Assembly: GCF_013403915.1 (NCBI RefSeq)
Contig: NZ_JABFDI010000001.1
Span: 62,001 to 126,000, forward strand
Reading direction: 5' to 3'
DNA from: Winogradskyella pacifica
GTDB lineage: Bacteria > Bacteroidota > Bacteroidia > Flavobacteriales > Flavobacteriaceae
DNA: 64,000 nt
Shown: positions 26,749 through 34,684 of the stretch, one piece after another
Layout of the letters: every line of letters starts with the position of its first letter
Numbering within the stretch: position 1 is the stretch's first letter
Program-made: the position numbers and the translations under genes
The notes under the pieces: generated by a model
The model's database searches: none
What the model saw: only the letters and a program-made list of their open reading frames with translations
Told to the model about the DNA's origin: nothing

Positions 26749-26779
26749 CAGAAAATCCTGATTAACTCAGGATTTTCTG
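26749..26779. terminator. Perfect 13-bp hairpin after the CsbD gene
   Basis: CAGAAAATCCTGA (26749-26761) pairs with TCAGGATTTTCTG (26767-26779). The T-run lies inside the stem rather than after it. Confidence 0.7.
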
Positions 26780-27174
26780 CGCTCCAGACCACACCTTATT
26801 CGGTACCACCTAAATCATATTTAAGCTGTAATGCAACAAGGATATTGGTTTTGTCTCAATTTTCTAAAGTTTAAATCCCTTCACTTATTCAATTTGCTGA
26901 TTTTATAGGAGTTATCACATTTTCTTATAGCTCCCCTTTAACACAAGTTTAACCTCAATTTACCGAGAATCTGTATGCGATTCACTACATTAATTTTAGT
27001 TGAAATATAACAACCTATAATTAATAATTTTAACCAAACCCCTTCCTATGAAACTCCAAATTAAGTTTAATTATCATAAATATCTATCACTATTTTAGTG
27101 TGGCTTTGAATTCAATATCACGGACTCCATTAAAATAGTACTTAAAATTTAATCATTTTAAAACATATAGGATC
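26780..27174. other. Gene-free stretch before the HPF-like gene
   Basis: No intact gene is seen. A 20-codon scrap resembling the end of an outer-membrane protein lies at 26796-26855 on the minus strand. The rest is AT-rich with no clear hairpin. It could include a long leader for the gene at 27175. Confidence 0.4.
26796..26855 (-). pseudogene. Possible remnant of an outer-membrane beta-barrel protein end
   Basis: On the minus strand the last 19 codons before a TAA read DKTNILVALQLKYDLGGTE, the alternating pattern of a final porin strand. A stop codon lies directly in front, so only this scrap remains. Chance similarity cannot be excluded. Confidence 0.3.
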
Positions 27175-27543
27175 ATGAGAATTCAATTTAATACAACGCA
27201 ACTTAACTCTAATAAAACCATACATATTAGCGAAAAAGATACGGCTTATCTTACGGCATTATTTGAATGTAGATTAGAGAATTATGAAATACATATTGCA
27301 GAAATAGACGTTCATTTATCTAATGAAAACAATAAACAAGAAGGGGATCACAGCAATAGGTGTTTATTAAGCACTAACATTGTAGGGCGACCGCTTCAAC
27401 CAATTAGTTTTGAAGCTGATAATGACAATATTGTACTTGCGATATTACATGCAATTGATAAACTTACGGTTTCACTGATGGCATGCATCAAAGCAGGAGA
27501 GGATGCGTTACGCAATAATGAACGTGTTTTTTGTATTCGATAA
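27175..27543 (+). CDS. HPF/RaiA-like ribosome-associated protein
   Basis: The 122-residue protein carries the pattern of the ribosome hibernation factor family: EIHIAEIDVHLSNENN, then CLLSTNIVGRPLQPISFEA, and a helix ILHAIDKLTVSL. In the family these bind the small subunit and block translation in resting cells. The protein lacks the C-terminal dimerisation domain of long HPF, and the first helix is less basic than usual. A function at the ribosome is likely but unproven. Confidence 0.7.
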   Translation: MRIQFNTTQLNSNKTIHISEKDTAYLTALFECRLENYEIHIAEIDVHLSNENNKQEGDHSNRCLLSTNIVGRPLQPISFEADNDNIVLAILHAIDKLTVSLMACIKAGEDALRNNERVFCIR

Positions 27544-27655
27544 GAAGTTATACCTATCATTACACAAACATAACATTATAGCAATTAGCTCATTAATCCT
27601 TTTAATTGTACAGCTGCAAATATCGATTTATTCTTTAGAAGCAGTTGTATTGCTC

Positions 27656-27699
27656 AACCCAAAGTAAACCCGACGAAGTTAGTTGTGAAACTTTGGGTT
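27656..27699. terminator. Terminator between convergent HPF-like and nucleotidase genes
   Basis: AACCCAAAGT (27656-27665) pairs perfectly with ACTTTGGGTT (27690-27699) across a 24-base loop. It sits between two convergent genes, with the right arm four bases from the nucleotidase stop at 27703. Confidence 0.7.
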
Positions 27700-27702
27700 T
27701 TC

Positions 27703-28224
27703 CTAAAGCAAAAGCTTTGCGATATCTTCCCAAGTAACCACTCGGTTGTAGCCTGTATCATTCACATTATGAGGAGAATTAAACAATAATGTATCTCCTT
27801 GAAACTTCTCTAAGTTATACGACCTGTCATCAATAAGGACATCTCCATTTAAGATAAACTTATCTCCACACATAATACGGTGTTGCCACGTAATAAAAGG
27901 CATATGCTCATCTAACCACTCGCTCTTTTCTAATAAGGAATTTGGAAACTGCGTTGCTGCCGTAGCAATATAAACTTCATGTCTATTGTACAACGCTTCC
28001 ATGACCAATATACTATCTTTAATAGGTTTTAAATCTCTAAAAAAGCCAGGTTGTAGGGCATGTTGCATAATACTTTCTTGATGTACTTTTGGGACATTAT
28101 GCCATATTTCGCCCGAAGAAATTTGCGACATGCGTAAGTCTTGCTGGTGCTCTTTATTATATAATTCTATGTGTTTGCCGTAAGTGTCGGCTAACACGTC
28201 GTCCATGTCTACGAATATTGTCAT
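27703..28224 (-). CDS. 5'(3')-deoxyribonucleotidase-type HAD phosphatase
   Basis: The first HAD motif is IFVDMDDVLAD, giving the nucleophile and the acid/base Asp; motif II is ATAA in VYIATAATQFPN; the acidic motif is LIDDRSYN. The cap contains PGFFRDLKPI, common to the bacterial NT5C-like family. Length (173) fits. It removes phosphate from deoxynucleoside monophosphates, probably to balance dNTP pools. The start ATG lies at 28222-28224. Confidence 0.9.
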   Translation of the reverse strand: MTIFVDMDDVLADTYGKHIELYNKEHQQDLRMSQISSGEIWHNVPKVHQESIMQHALQPGFFRDLKPIKDSILVMEALYNRHEVYIATAATQFPNSLLEKSEWLDEHMPFITWQHRIMCGDKFILNGDVLIDDRSYNLEKFQGDTLLFNSPHNVNDTGYNRVVTWEDIAKLLL

Positions 28225-28542
28225 TGGGGTTGTTTTTTTGCGAAGGTCTAAATAATAGTGGGAAATGGCAAGGAGAGGTGGTTTATTTAATGGTAGTTTA
28301 ATGTTTTGGTTGATTTATCTCTTTTATTTGAATAGACGGTTAAATGGGGAGAAAAACAATCATATTTACCTAAATTAATTATATTCAAATATTTATGGTT
28401 TCCCATAAAGAAAAGTCTTACAGCTTTATTATATTTGGATTTTTCCTTAATAATTAGTTGCAGTGAATTAGTTTACAAACTTACTTTTTTGGATTTATAG
28501 TTTGTTGAAGAGTCTTTGTGCTCAAAATTATAATTTAAAAAT
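28225..28542. other. AT-rich spacer before the accessory operon
   Basis: No gene, tRNA end or repeat was recognised. AT content rises to the right, toward the operon that begins at 28543. TTTG runs occur (for example around 28500-28517), but no box fits the promoter consensus well. Confidence 0.4.
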
Positions 28543-29724
28543 ATGGTCAAAATTAAAATGTATAAAGCAAATGAAGGTGATGCTTTCTTAATCTCATTTG
28601 GAAAAGACAAGGATATTAATATATTGGTAGACATGGGGTTATCAGACACTTATATAAATCATATAAAAAAAGACTTAATTTCATTAAATAATAAAACTAA
28701 AAGTATTCAATTATTAATAGTAACACACATCGATAAGGATCATATAGAAGGAGCAATATCTTTTTTAAAAGAGAATGGTGATAATTCAAATATCATAAAA
28801 GTAGAAGAGGTTTGGCATAATTCATTTAGACACTTACAATTTAATAAACAAAAAGTTGATAAAATCCAGATAGAAGAATCTAAAGCTCTTACATTAATCA
28901 AGCATCAAAATTCGAATAATTTAAAAGAAGATGGTATTACTGATACTAGTGTAAGTGAAGGAGTTACGCTTGCAAGTTTAATATATGAGAATAAATATAA
29001 ATGGAACCATATGTTCAATAATAAAGCCATTTGTTTTGAAGAGAAAATTAATAATACAATAAAAAATGTAAAATTTATTCTATTATCACCTGATCATGAA
29101 AAATTAAAAAAATTATCTAAAAAATGGGAAGATGAACTGGATAGAATTTTTTATGATTTTAAGCTTAGCGATGAAGTAATATTTGACGATGCGTTCGAAT
29201 TGTATATGCAAAATTTAAGTGATACTGAAGTTGAATTAAAAGATACATCAAGTTTTAATGATGTATATGATATAGATAAACTTGCTATGAATGAAGAAAG
29301 TGAATACACTGCAACTAATGGTTCATCTATTTCTTTTATAATTGAATATGAAGAAAAAAAGATGTTGTTTTTAGCTGATTCACAATCTAATATTATATAT
29401 AAAAACATGGTTAAACTTAAAAATACAGGTTACCAATTGATCTTTGACTTAGTGAAAATTTCACATCATGGTAGTAATAAAAACACTTCCAATAAATTGT
29501 TAAGCTTGTTTGATTCAAAAAGATACTTAATTTCAACTGATGGAAAAAAGAACTCACATCCAAATTTGGAAGTAATAGCAAAAATTTTAAAACAAAAATC
29601 AAACCATACTAAAGAAATAATTTTTAATTATAAACATCCAAAATTAGAACCTTTTCAGAGTTTAAGTTTAAAAGAAAAGTATAATTATGAGATAAAAGTT
29701 CAAAATGAAATAACTATAGATTAA
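28543..29724 (+). CDS. MBL-fold hydrolase, ComEC/Rec2-like, first gene of accessory operon
   Basis: The 393-residue protein has a metallo-beta-lactamase fold. The main metal motif is THIDKDHIEG (H62, D64, D66, H67), the HxDxDH form of ComEC-like hydrolases. Later ligands are D279 in FLADS and H308/H309 in KISHHGS; H339 lies in NSHPN. No signal peptide or membrane segment is present, so it is a free cytoplasmic enzyme. The substrate could be nucleic acid or a phosphodiester. Its TAA stop shares one base with the ATG of the protease gene (TAATG at 29722-29726), so the two are translationally coupled. Base composition is more A-rich than the flanks. Confidence 0.85.
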   Translation: MVKIKMYKANEGDAFLISFGKDKDINILVDMGLSDTYINHIKKDLISLNNKTKSIQLLIVTHIDKDHIEGAISFLKENGDNSNIIKVEEVWHNSFRHLQFNKQKVDKIQIEESKALTLIKHQNSNNLKEDGITDTSVSEGVTLASLIYENKYKWNHMFNNKAICFEEKINNTIKNVKFILLSPDHEKLKKLSKKWEDELDRIFYDFKLSDEVIFDDAFELYMQNLSDTEVELKDTSSFNDVYDIDKLAMNEESEYTATNGSSISFIIEYEEKKMLFLADSQSNIIYKNMVKLKNTGYQLIFDLVKISHHGSNKNTSNKLLSLFDSKRYLISTDGKKNSHPNLEVIAKILKQKSNHTKEIIFNYKHPKLEPFQSLSLKEKYNYEIKVQNEITID

Positions 29725-30782
29725 TGTTCAATTCAACCTTAACAAGCTTAGTATACCAAATTAACTGTGGCACAAAAAATGGAACTGCATTTTTAATAAC
29801 TAAAAATTTTGCATTGACTGTTTATCATGTAGTTTCAGAGCATAAATCACAAGACATTAAGCTATCTCAAAACGATAAGTTAATTGTAAAAGCAAAAATA
29901 ATTTCAGATGATATTGAAGAATCAAAAGTAAAGGATTTTGCTATTTTAGAATTAGAAGAAGAGGTTTTAAACGTTTCCTTTTTGTGTTTAGCTAATTCTA
30001 CAAATATAAAACCAGGAACAAAATGGACATCAAGAGGCTATCCAAAAAGTAAAATGGATACAGGTGAGAATATGTATCAAGATGATAATACAGTACATCA
30101 ACATTTGTCCTATCTTAAGAGTAGGAAAATTGACATAGAATTAAATCACAATTTAAAATGGTCTAGCTATGAAGGTATTTCTGGTGCTCCATTAATTATT
30201 GATGATAAAATTATTGGTATTATTAATTCTGAATTGATTGAGAAACAAAAGTCAAAGGAATTATGTGCTTTATCTATCAGATACTTAGAGAAAATTCTTA
30301 AAGAAAAGTGTGAAATAATAATTAATTCTGAAATAAGGTCTAAAGAAATTGATATAGTTGCTGAAACTAGTTATGAAGAATTAATTCCAAATGATAAAAG
30401 AAACTTACCCGAAAAATTAAAAGAATCTTGTACAACTATAAGCGATAATTGGATTAATTTATACTGTAGAGAACATGCTTCAGGGAAGTTAGAAATAGAA
30501 AGGTACACGGATCAAGAAATTAGATCTATAAAGTTTGTAGTATTTGAAGTTTGTCAATTTGAACTTTTAAAGTTTGTAGACTCTAATATAAACAAGGAAT
30601 TAACTTTAGAACAAATAGAAGGATTGATTAATAAATTTATTAAAAAAGGTAATAAGGCAATTAAAGATAAATCTTCTCAATATAGATATGTTGCTAATAA
30701 CAAAACCTTTATGAGGAAAATAGTACTTGATTTAATTAATGATTGTTTTCTTTCATTTGACAAAAACGGGATATATGGCTGA
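29724..30782 (+). CDS. Trypsin-like serine protease with C-terminal helical domain
   Basis: Residues 1-190 form a chymotrypsin-fold protease. The triad is visible as H35 (TVYHVV), D71 (KDFAILEL) and S153 (YEGISGAPL). There is no signal peptide, so it acts in the cytosol. Residues 210-352 form a separate helical region (SYEELIPNDKR to the end) with NWINLYCREHASG and FEVCQFELLKFVD; I infer that this is the partner-binding C-terminal domain found on effectors of ABC-three-component systems. It overlaps the next gene by 8 bp. A protease here suggests an effector that cuts host or invader proteins once released. Confidence 0.82.
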   Translation: MFNSTLTSLVYQINCGTKNGTAFLITKNFALTVYHVVSEHKSQDIKLSQNDKLIVKAKIISDDIEESKVKDFAILELEEEVLNVSFLCLANSTNIKPGTKWTSRGYPKSKMDTGENMYQDDNTVHQHLSYLKSRKIDIELNHNLKWSSYEGISGAPLIIDDKIIGIINSELIEKQKSKELCALSIRYLEKILKEKCEIIINSEIRSKEIDIVAETSYEELIPNDKRNLPEKLKESCTTISDNWINLYCREHASGKLEIERYTDQEIRSIKFVVFEVCQFELLKFVDSNINKELTLEQIEGLINKFIKKGNKAIKDKSSQYRYVANNKTFMRKIVLDLINDCFLSFDKNGIYG

Positions 30783-31275
30783 TAAACAGAGTGCTAGAAA
30801 AAGAATGATGTTTATACAAAAAGAAGATTATAATTACCTCTGTTATAATTTAATTTTAATATTAAATAATCTTGGTTGCACAAAAGAATCAAACGAATTT
30901 AGAGATTTTAGGAAAATAGCATATTTGGTTGATTTTACGAGCGCAAGCAAAAAGATTGATGATTTTTCTCAGGATGAATTAGGTAGTATTTATTCTAAAG
31001 CACACATCAAAAAAAAATTATTATCTCATCTATTAATAGTTTTAAAGAACAAAGATTACTTAGGTATTTCAATGAACAAAAGACATAAGTCTTTTGATAT
31101 ATGGTTAAAGACTGATAACCTTCCAGATGATTTTTTAAGTAAAGATATGTTCCGTCATGAGTTGGAAAATATTGAAATATTAAAAAAAGAAATTCGAGGT
31201 CTAAGAACCACAACCATAAAAACAATGGTGAATACTTTATTTACTTCTAAGAATATACTGACATGGGAAATTTAA
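30775..31275 (+). CDS. Small middle component of an ABC-three-component-like system
   Basis: I start at ATG 30775 (MADKQSARKR), which overlaps the protease gene by 8 bp; an ATG at 30739 would overlap it by 44. The 166-residue product is helical and basic, with winged-helix-like segments (AHIKKKLLSHLLIVLKNKDYLG) and no catalytic motif. Its place between an effector and a Rad50-like ATPase is the usual place of the middle component. The name rests mainly on size and position. The next ATG (31263) lies 13 bp inside its 3' end. Confidence 0.6.
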   Translation: MADKQSARKRMMFIQKEDYNYLCYNLILILNNLGCTKESNEFRDFRKIAYLVDFTSASKKIDDFSQDELGSIYSKAHIKKKLLSHLLIVLKNKDYLGISMNKRHKSFDIWLKTDNLPDDFLSKDMFRHELENIEILKKEIRGLRTTTIKTMVNTLFTSKNILTWEI

Positions 31276-33221
31276 TTATTAAAAGAGTAATATATTCTGG
31301 TGAGAAATATTCGTTTACCTCACCTGAGTTTACAGTTGGTATTAATATAATAGTAGGTGATAATGGTTCCGGAAAAAGTACATTTTCTCATTTTATTACT
31401 TATGGCTTAGGAGGTTCTGTAGCTCCATTCAATCCTTCTTCAAAACAAAAAAAACAAAATAACTCTAAATACAGTCTAATAACGGAAGACACAAATAATT
31501 ATGTTATATTAGAAATATCAATAAATGGTGAAGATTACATTCTAAAAAGGTTCATTGGTAGTAATGATGTTTTTTTCGAAGAAAAAGGAGAAATAAATAA
31601 GCTGCCAATCAAAAGAGATATTAGATATGCTCCAAGAACTTTTTCAGATTGGTTATTAGAAAAGCTTGGAATTAAAGTCTTTGAGCTGTATTTAGGTGCT
31701 TCTAGTTGGTTAATTGGTTTTAAGGACTTGTATAGGTTGCTATATCACGATCAAGATTCTGATCCAAGAAAGATTTTTAAAGAACCTTCAGCAGAAAATT
31801 ATATAGCAGATTCTTCAATTATTAGAAAATCAATATTTGAAATTCTAATAGGGGTATCTTCAGAAGAATATAACATAAAATTTAACGATTTTAAAGAAGC
31901 AGAAAGAAAAAAGAATGAATCTAAATCAATTTTTGATAGTTTTAATAGAGTTCATTATTATTTAAAGGAAGAATCTCTACATAAAAGAAAAAATAAACTT
32001 CTAGAATTAGAAAATCAGTTAAAAAAACTGAATAGTAAAAGAGATTCTTATCAAAAGGAAAATACAAATACGAATGATAAAACTGGACAGCTAACAAATA
32101 TTCAAGCTGAACTGATTGAATTAGAAATAGCAATATCTGATAATTCAATTATTGAAAATAATTATGAAATCGAAAAGAATAAAATCAAAAAACTATTAGA
32201 TAATCAGAAGAATGAAATTTCTCAAATTGAAAAAATTATTTTCACTCATGATAAACTAAATTTATTTTCATTAGAGATATGCCCATTCTGTATGTCGGAT
32301 GTAGATCCTAAAATTGGTCATTGTATTTGTGGCTCAGAAATTAAAGATGATGATTATGAGAAATTCGTATATAAATCGAGTGAATATAAAGAGATTTTTG
32401 ATCATAAAAATAAAAGTTTAAAGAGTATAGAAACAGCCTTCGAATCTTATAATTCAGAATTGTCTTTAGTAAAATCATCTTTAAAAATAATGAAAGAGAA
32501 AGCATTTGATTTAAAAGAGAGCCTAAAGAAAATAATTAACTCTATTGAGTTTTCAGGTAACTCGCAATTAATTGATAAATTAAATGATAAAATCTTAGAA
32601 GTAAGAGAAGAAATTTTAATAACAGGAAATATTGTCAAGCTTTTAGAAGAGAAAAATATTTTAGAGGATAAGGAGAAAATAGATAAAAGTGATTTTGATA
32701 CGAAGAAAACGGAGTATGAGAAAATGCAGAAAGAGTTTAGTAAAAACAATAAAGAAACTATAAAAGAGTTTAGTGAAATTTATTCCAAATTACTTTCAAA
32801 GTCATCCGCTTCAAGTAATTACGCTGAAATAAATGATGATTATATGCCATACATTGATCGAGGTGAATACAAAGAACGAAGTACAATAGTGCCTATTAGG
32901 TTAATGTATTATTTTACTTTATTGAGTATGGGTTTAAAAAGAGATACAGTGAAACATCCTAGATTTTTATTAATTGATACACCAGAAAGAGGAGGTATTG
33001 ATAAAAGTCGATTGAAAGACAATTTAATGTTGTTAAATGAAGCTTTAGAATTATCTCAAAAAGGACAAGATAATCGAATAGAAAAATTAAAAGATTATCA
33101 GGTAATATTAACTACAGGAAAAGGTAAATATCCAGATAAGTTTGAGAAGTATGTTAAATTGAGGTTTGACAAGGAGGACAAAGAGGAATATATACTAAAA
33201 AAGAAAGTTGACGAACTTTGA
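31263..33221 (+). CDS. Rad50/SMC-like ABC ATPase of an ABC-three-component-like system
   Basis: Walker A is GDNGSGKST (32-40). ASSWLIGFKDLYRLLYHDQD follows at about 146-165. A long coiled coil (about 205-335 and 360-505) is interrupted by a zinc-knuckle-like CxxC-x10-CxC (C340, C343, C354, C356). The second half of the ATPase site has FLLIDTPERGGID (568-580) as Walker B; the ABC signature before it is degenerate. ATPases of this build sense DNA or other nucleoprotein states in defence systems. It ends the four-gene operon; no terminator is obvious. Confidence 0.85.
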   Translation: MGNLIIKRVIYSGEKYSFTSPEFTVGINIIVGDNGSGKSTFSHFITYGLGGSVAPFNPSSKQKKQNNSKYSLITEDTNNYVILEISINGEDYILKRFIGSNDVFFEEKGEINKLPIKRDIRYAPRTFSDWLLEKLGIKVFELYLGASSWLIGFKDLYRLLYHDQDSDPRKIFKEPSAENYIADSSIIRKSIFEILIGVSSEEYNIKFNDFKEAERKKNESKSIFDSFNRVHYYLKEESLHKRKNKLLELENQLKKLNSKRDSYQKENTNTNDKTGQLTNIQAELIELEIAISDNSIIENNYEIEKNKIKKLLDNQKNEISQIEKIIFTHDKLNLFSLEICPFCMSDVDPKIGHCICGSEIKDDDYEKFVYKSSEYKEIFDHKNKSLKSIETAFESYNSELSLVKSSLKIMKEKAFDLKESLKKIINSIEFSGNSQLIDKLNDKILEVREEILITGNIVKLLEEKNILEDKEKIDKSDFDTKKTEYEKMQKEFSKNNKETIKEFSEIYSKLLSKSSASSNYAEINDDYMPYIDRGEYKERSTIVPIRLMYYFTLLSMGLKRDTVKHPRFLLIDTPERGGIDKSRLKDNLMLLNEALELSQKGQDNRIEKLKDYQVILTTGKGKYPDKFEKYVKLRFDKEDKEEYILKKKVDEL

Positions 33222-33303
33222 TATTGATGAGAATATTGGAATTACCAATTGGTTATTATAATCAGTAGAGAGTTTTAAAAATTAGATTTAATATTTAATG
33301 ATA

Positions 33304-33335
33304 AGATTGCCACGTCCTTCGTCCTCGCAATGACA
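33304..33335. repeat. REP-like hairpin element beside the accessory operon
   Basis: ATTGCCACGTCC is followed by GTCCTCGCAATGAC: ATTGC at the left can pair with GCAAT at the right. The sequence is a well-known type of dispersed intergenic repeat (GTCATTGCGAGG...GTGGCAAT on the other strand). Confidence 0.65.
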
Positions 33336-33397
33336 GTGCGTAATTGTTGTTGTTCTTTCAATTTTATATTTACTTAAGGTTTAAGCTTGCATATATT

Positions 33398-34321
33398 TTA
33401 GTTAGCCGAAGCCCCAGAATCCGCTATGGTTTGCAGGGCTTGAGAAATCATTTCTAATGTGTCGTTGTTTTCAGTTATACCATGTCTTTCTCCTATATAA
33501 AATGGGTTATTATATATTATATTGACATCACCATCACTATTTTCATAAATCAACATTTTTTGGGGTAAGTCTAAAGCCATAGTTCTTGATTCTGACATTA
33601 ACGGTGTTCCTAAAGCTGGGTTTCCAAAAATTATTAACTTGGAAGGCAATAAATCCATAGCAACACTTTGAGCGTTAACTTGGTGATCTAACTCTGCGAT
33701 AATTGACACGGCGTCTAAACTGTTTAAGGTCTCTAAAATTAGATTATAGGTTGTATTGAAGTCGTTCGTACTCGTCACAGAAATAATTCCGTCGTTTAAT
33801 ATGGGACTAGAGGAATTTATAACAACATCTTTTTCTGTTGCGCTATTTACAATGTTAACAAGTGCATTGGCTATCATATCTGTTGTTGAAACATTACTCA
33901 AACTATGTCTGTTAACTAAGTAGTCTACTGAATTGTATGCCACAATGGTATCTCCATTTTCATCAGTAAACACGGTAAGGCGTTGCGGTAAATCTAATCC
34001 GGCAGAACTATTATTTTGCATTAGTGGAGTTCCTAATGTCGGATTTCCAAAATATACGGTACGTGTAAAATCTAATTCTAAACCGACGTTCTGAGCATTT
34101 TCAGAATGGTTAACTTCTGCTATAATACCAATGTTCTCGTTACTATTTAATTGAGATATAATGTTGTCGTAAATACCAGAAGGAGACGCATCGGTTTCTA
34201 CGTATCCAATACCTGCTGTATTTGGAGCATTATTATTGAAATTATTTTTATCATCATCCTTGCAAGCCGAGAATAATAGTAGCGTGCTAAATAAGATGGA
34301 ACTAAATTTGAATGTTTTCAT
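33398..34321 (-). CDS. Lipoprotein with two tandem DUF302 domains
   Basis: A lipobox (LLLFSAC, then KDDD) marks a lipoprotein. Two DUF302-like copies follow, at about residues 45-150 and 185-300. They share SENAQNVGLEL / QVNAQSVAMDL, FGNPTLGTPLM / FGNPALGTPLM and LDLPQRLTVF / LDLPQKMLIY, so they arose by duplication. DUF302 has an unknown role. A -7 box (TAAATTTG on the minus strand, 34537-34530) lies about 200 bp upstream. Confidence 0.88.
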   Translation of the reverse strand: MKTFKFSSILFSTLLLFSACKDDDKNNFNNNAPNTAGIGYVETDASPSGIYDNIISQLNSNENIGIIAEVNHSENAQNVGLELDFTRTVYFGNPTLGTPLMQNNSSAGLDLPQRLTVFTDENGDTIVAYNSVDYLVNRHSLSNVSTTDMIANALVNIVNSATEKDVVINSSSPILNDGIISVTSTNDFNTTYNLILETLNSLDAVSIIAELDHQVNAQSVAMDLLPSKLIIFGNPALGTPLMSESRTMALDLPQKMLIYENSDGDVNIIYNNPFYIGERHGITENNDTLEMISQALQTIADSGASAN

Positions 34322-34684
34322 ATGGTATGTTTTTAATTAATATCTAAGTTTTTGTTTCAGAGACATTAGGGTATTTTGCTGGCGATATTAGCCACTAGTC
34401 ATTGCCATTGCTTTAATATAACTTCCAGATTTATTACTAACTATTAGGTCTACTGCTGTAATAACTGATTTGTATGTCTCTTTTTTATTTTTATTAATCA
34501 TTTCGTGATTATTAATCATAAAATCGTCTCAAATTTAAAGATTACGGGCTGTAAGTCTTGACTTATAACATTAAAGTATTGATGCGTTTAGGAAAGGTTA
34601 AATCTATATTAATTGCTGTCTATCCGCTAAATTGGTGTTTGAAAATCGTAACTTTATATTTCAAATTAACACGAAAAAACACCT
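34322..34684. other. Spacer between divergent DUF302 and ene-reductase genes
   Basis: No gene is seen. It contains the possible minus-strand -7 box at 34530-34537 within CTCAAATTTAAAGATTA, which recurs upstream of the small gene at 36937-37230. Nothing else is recognisable. Confidence 0.4.

Noticed and set aside
28543-29724. Competence protein ComEC
   Set aside because: It has the MBL motifs but lacks the membrane channel and OB-fold regions of ComEC.
28225-33397. Prophage or integrative element
   Set aside because: No integrase, capsid, replication or conjugation gene, tRNA or terminal repeat was found; only the four-gene operon is present.
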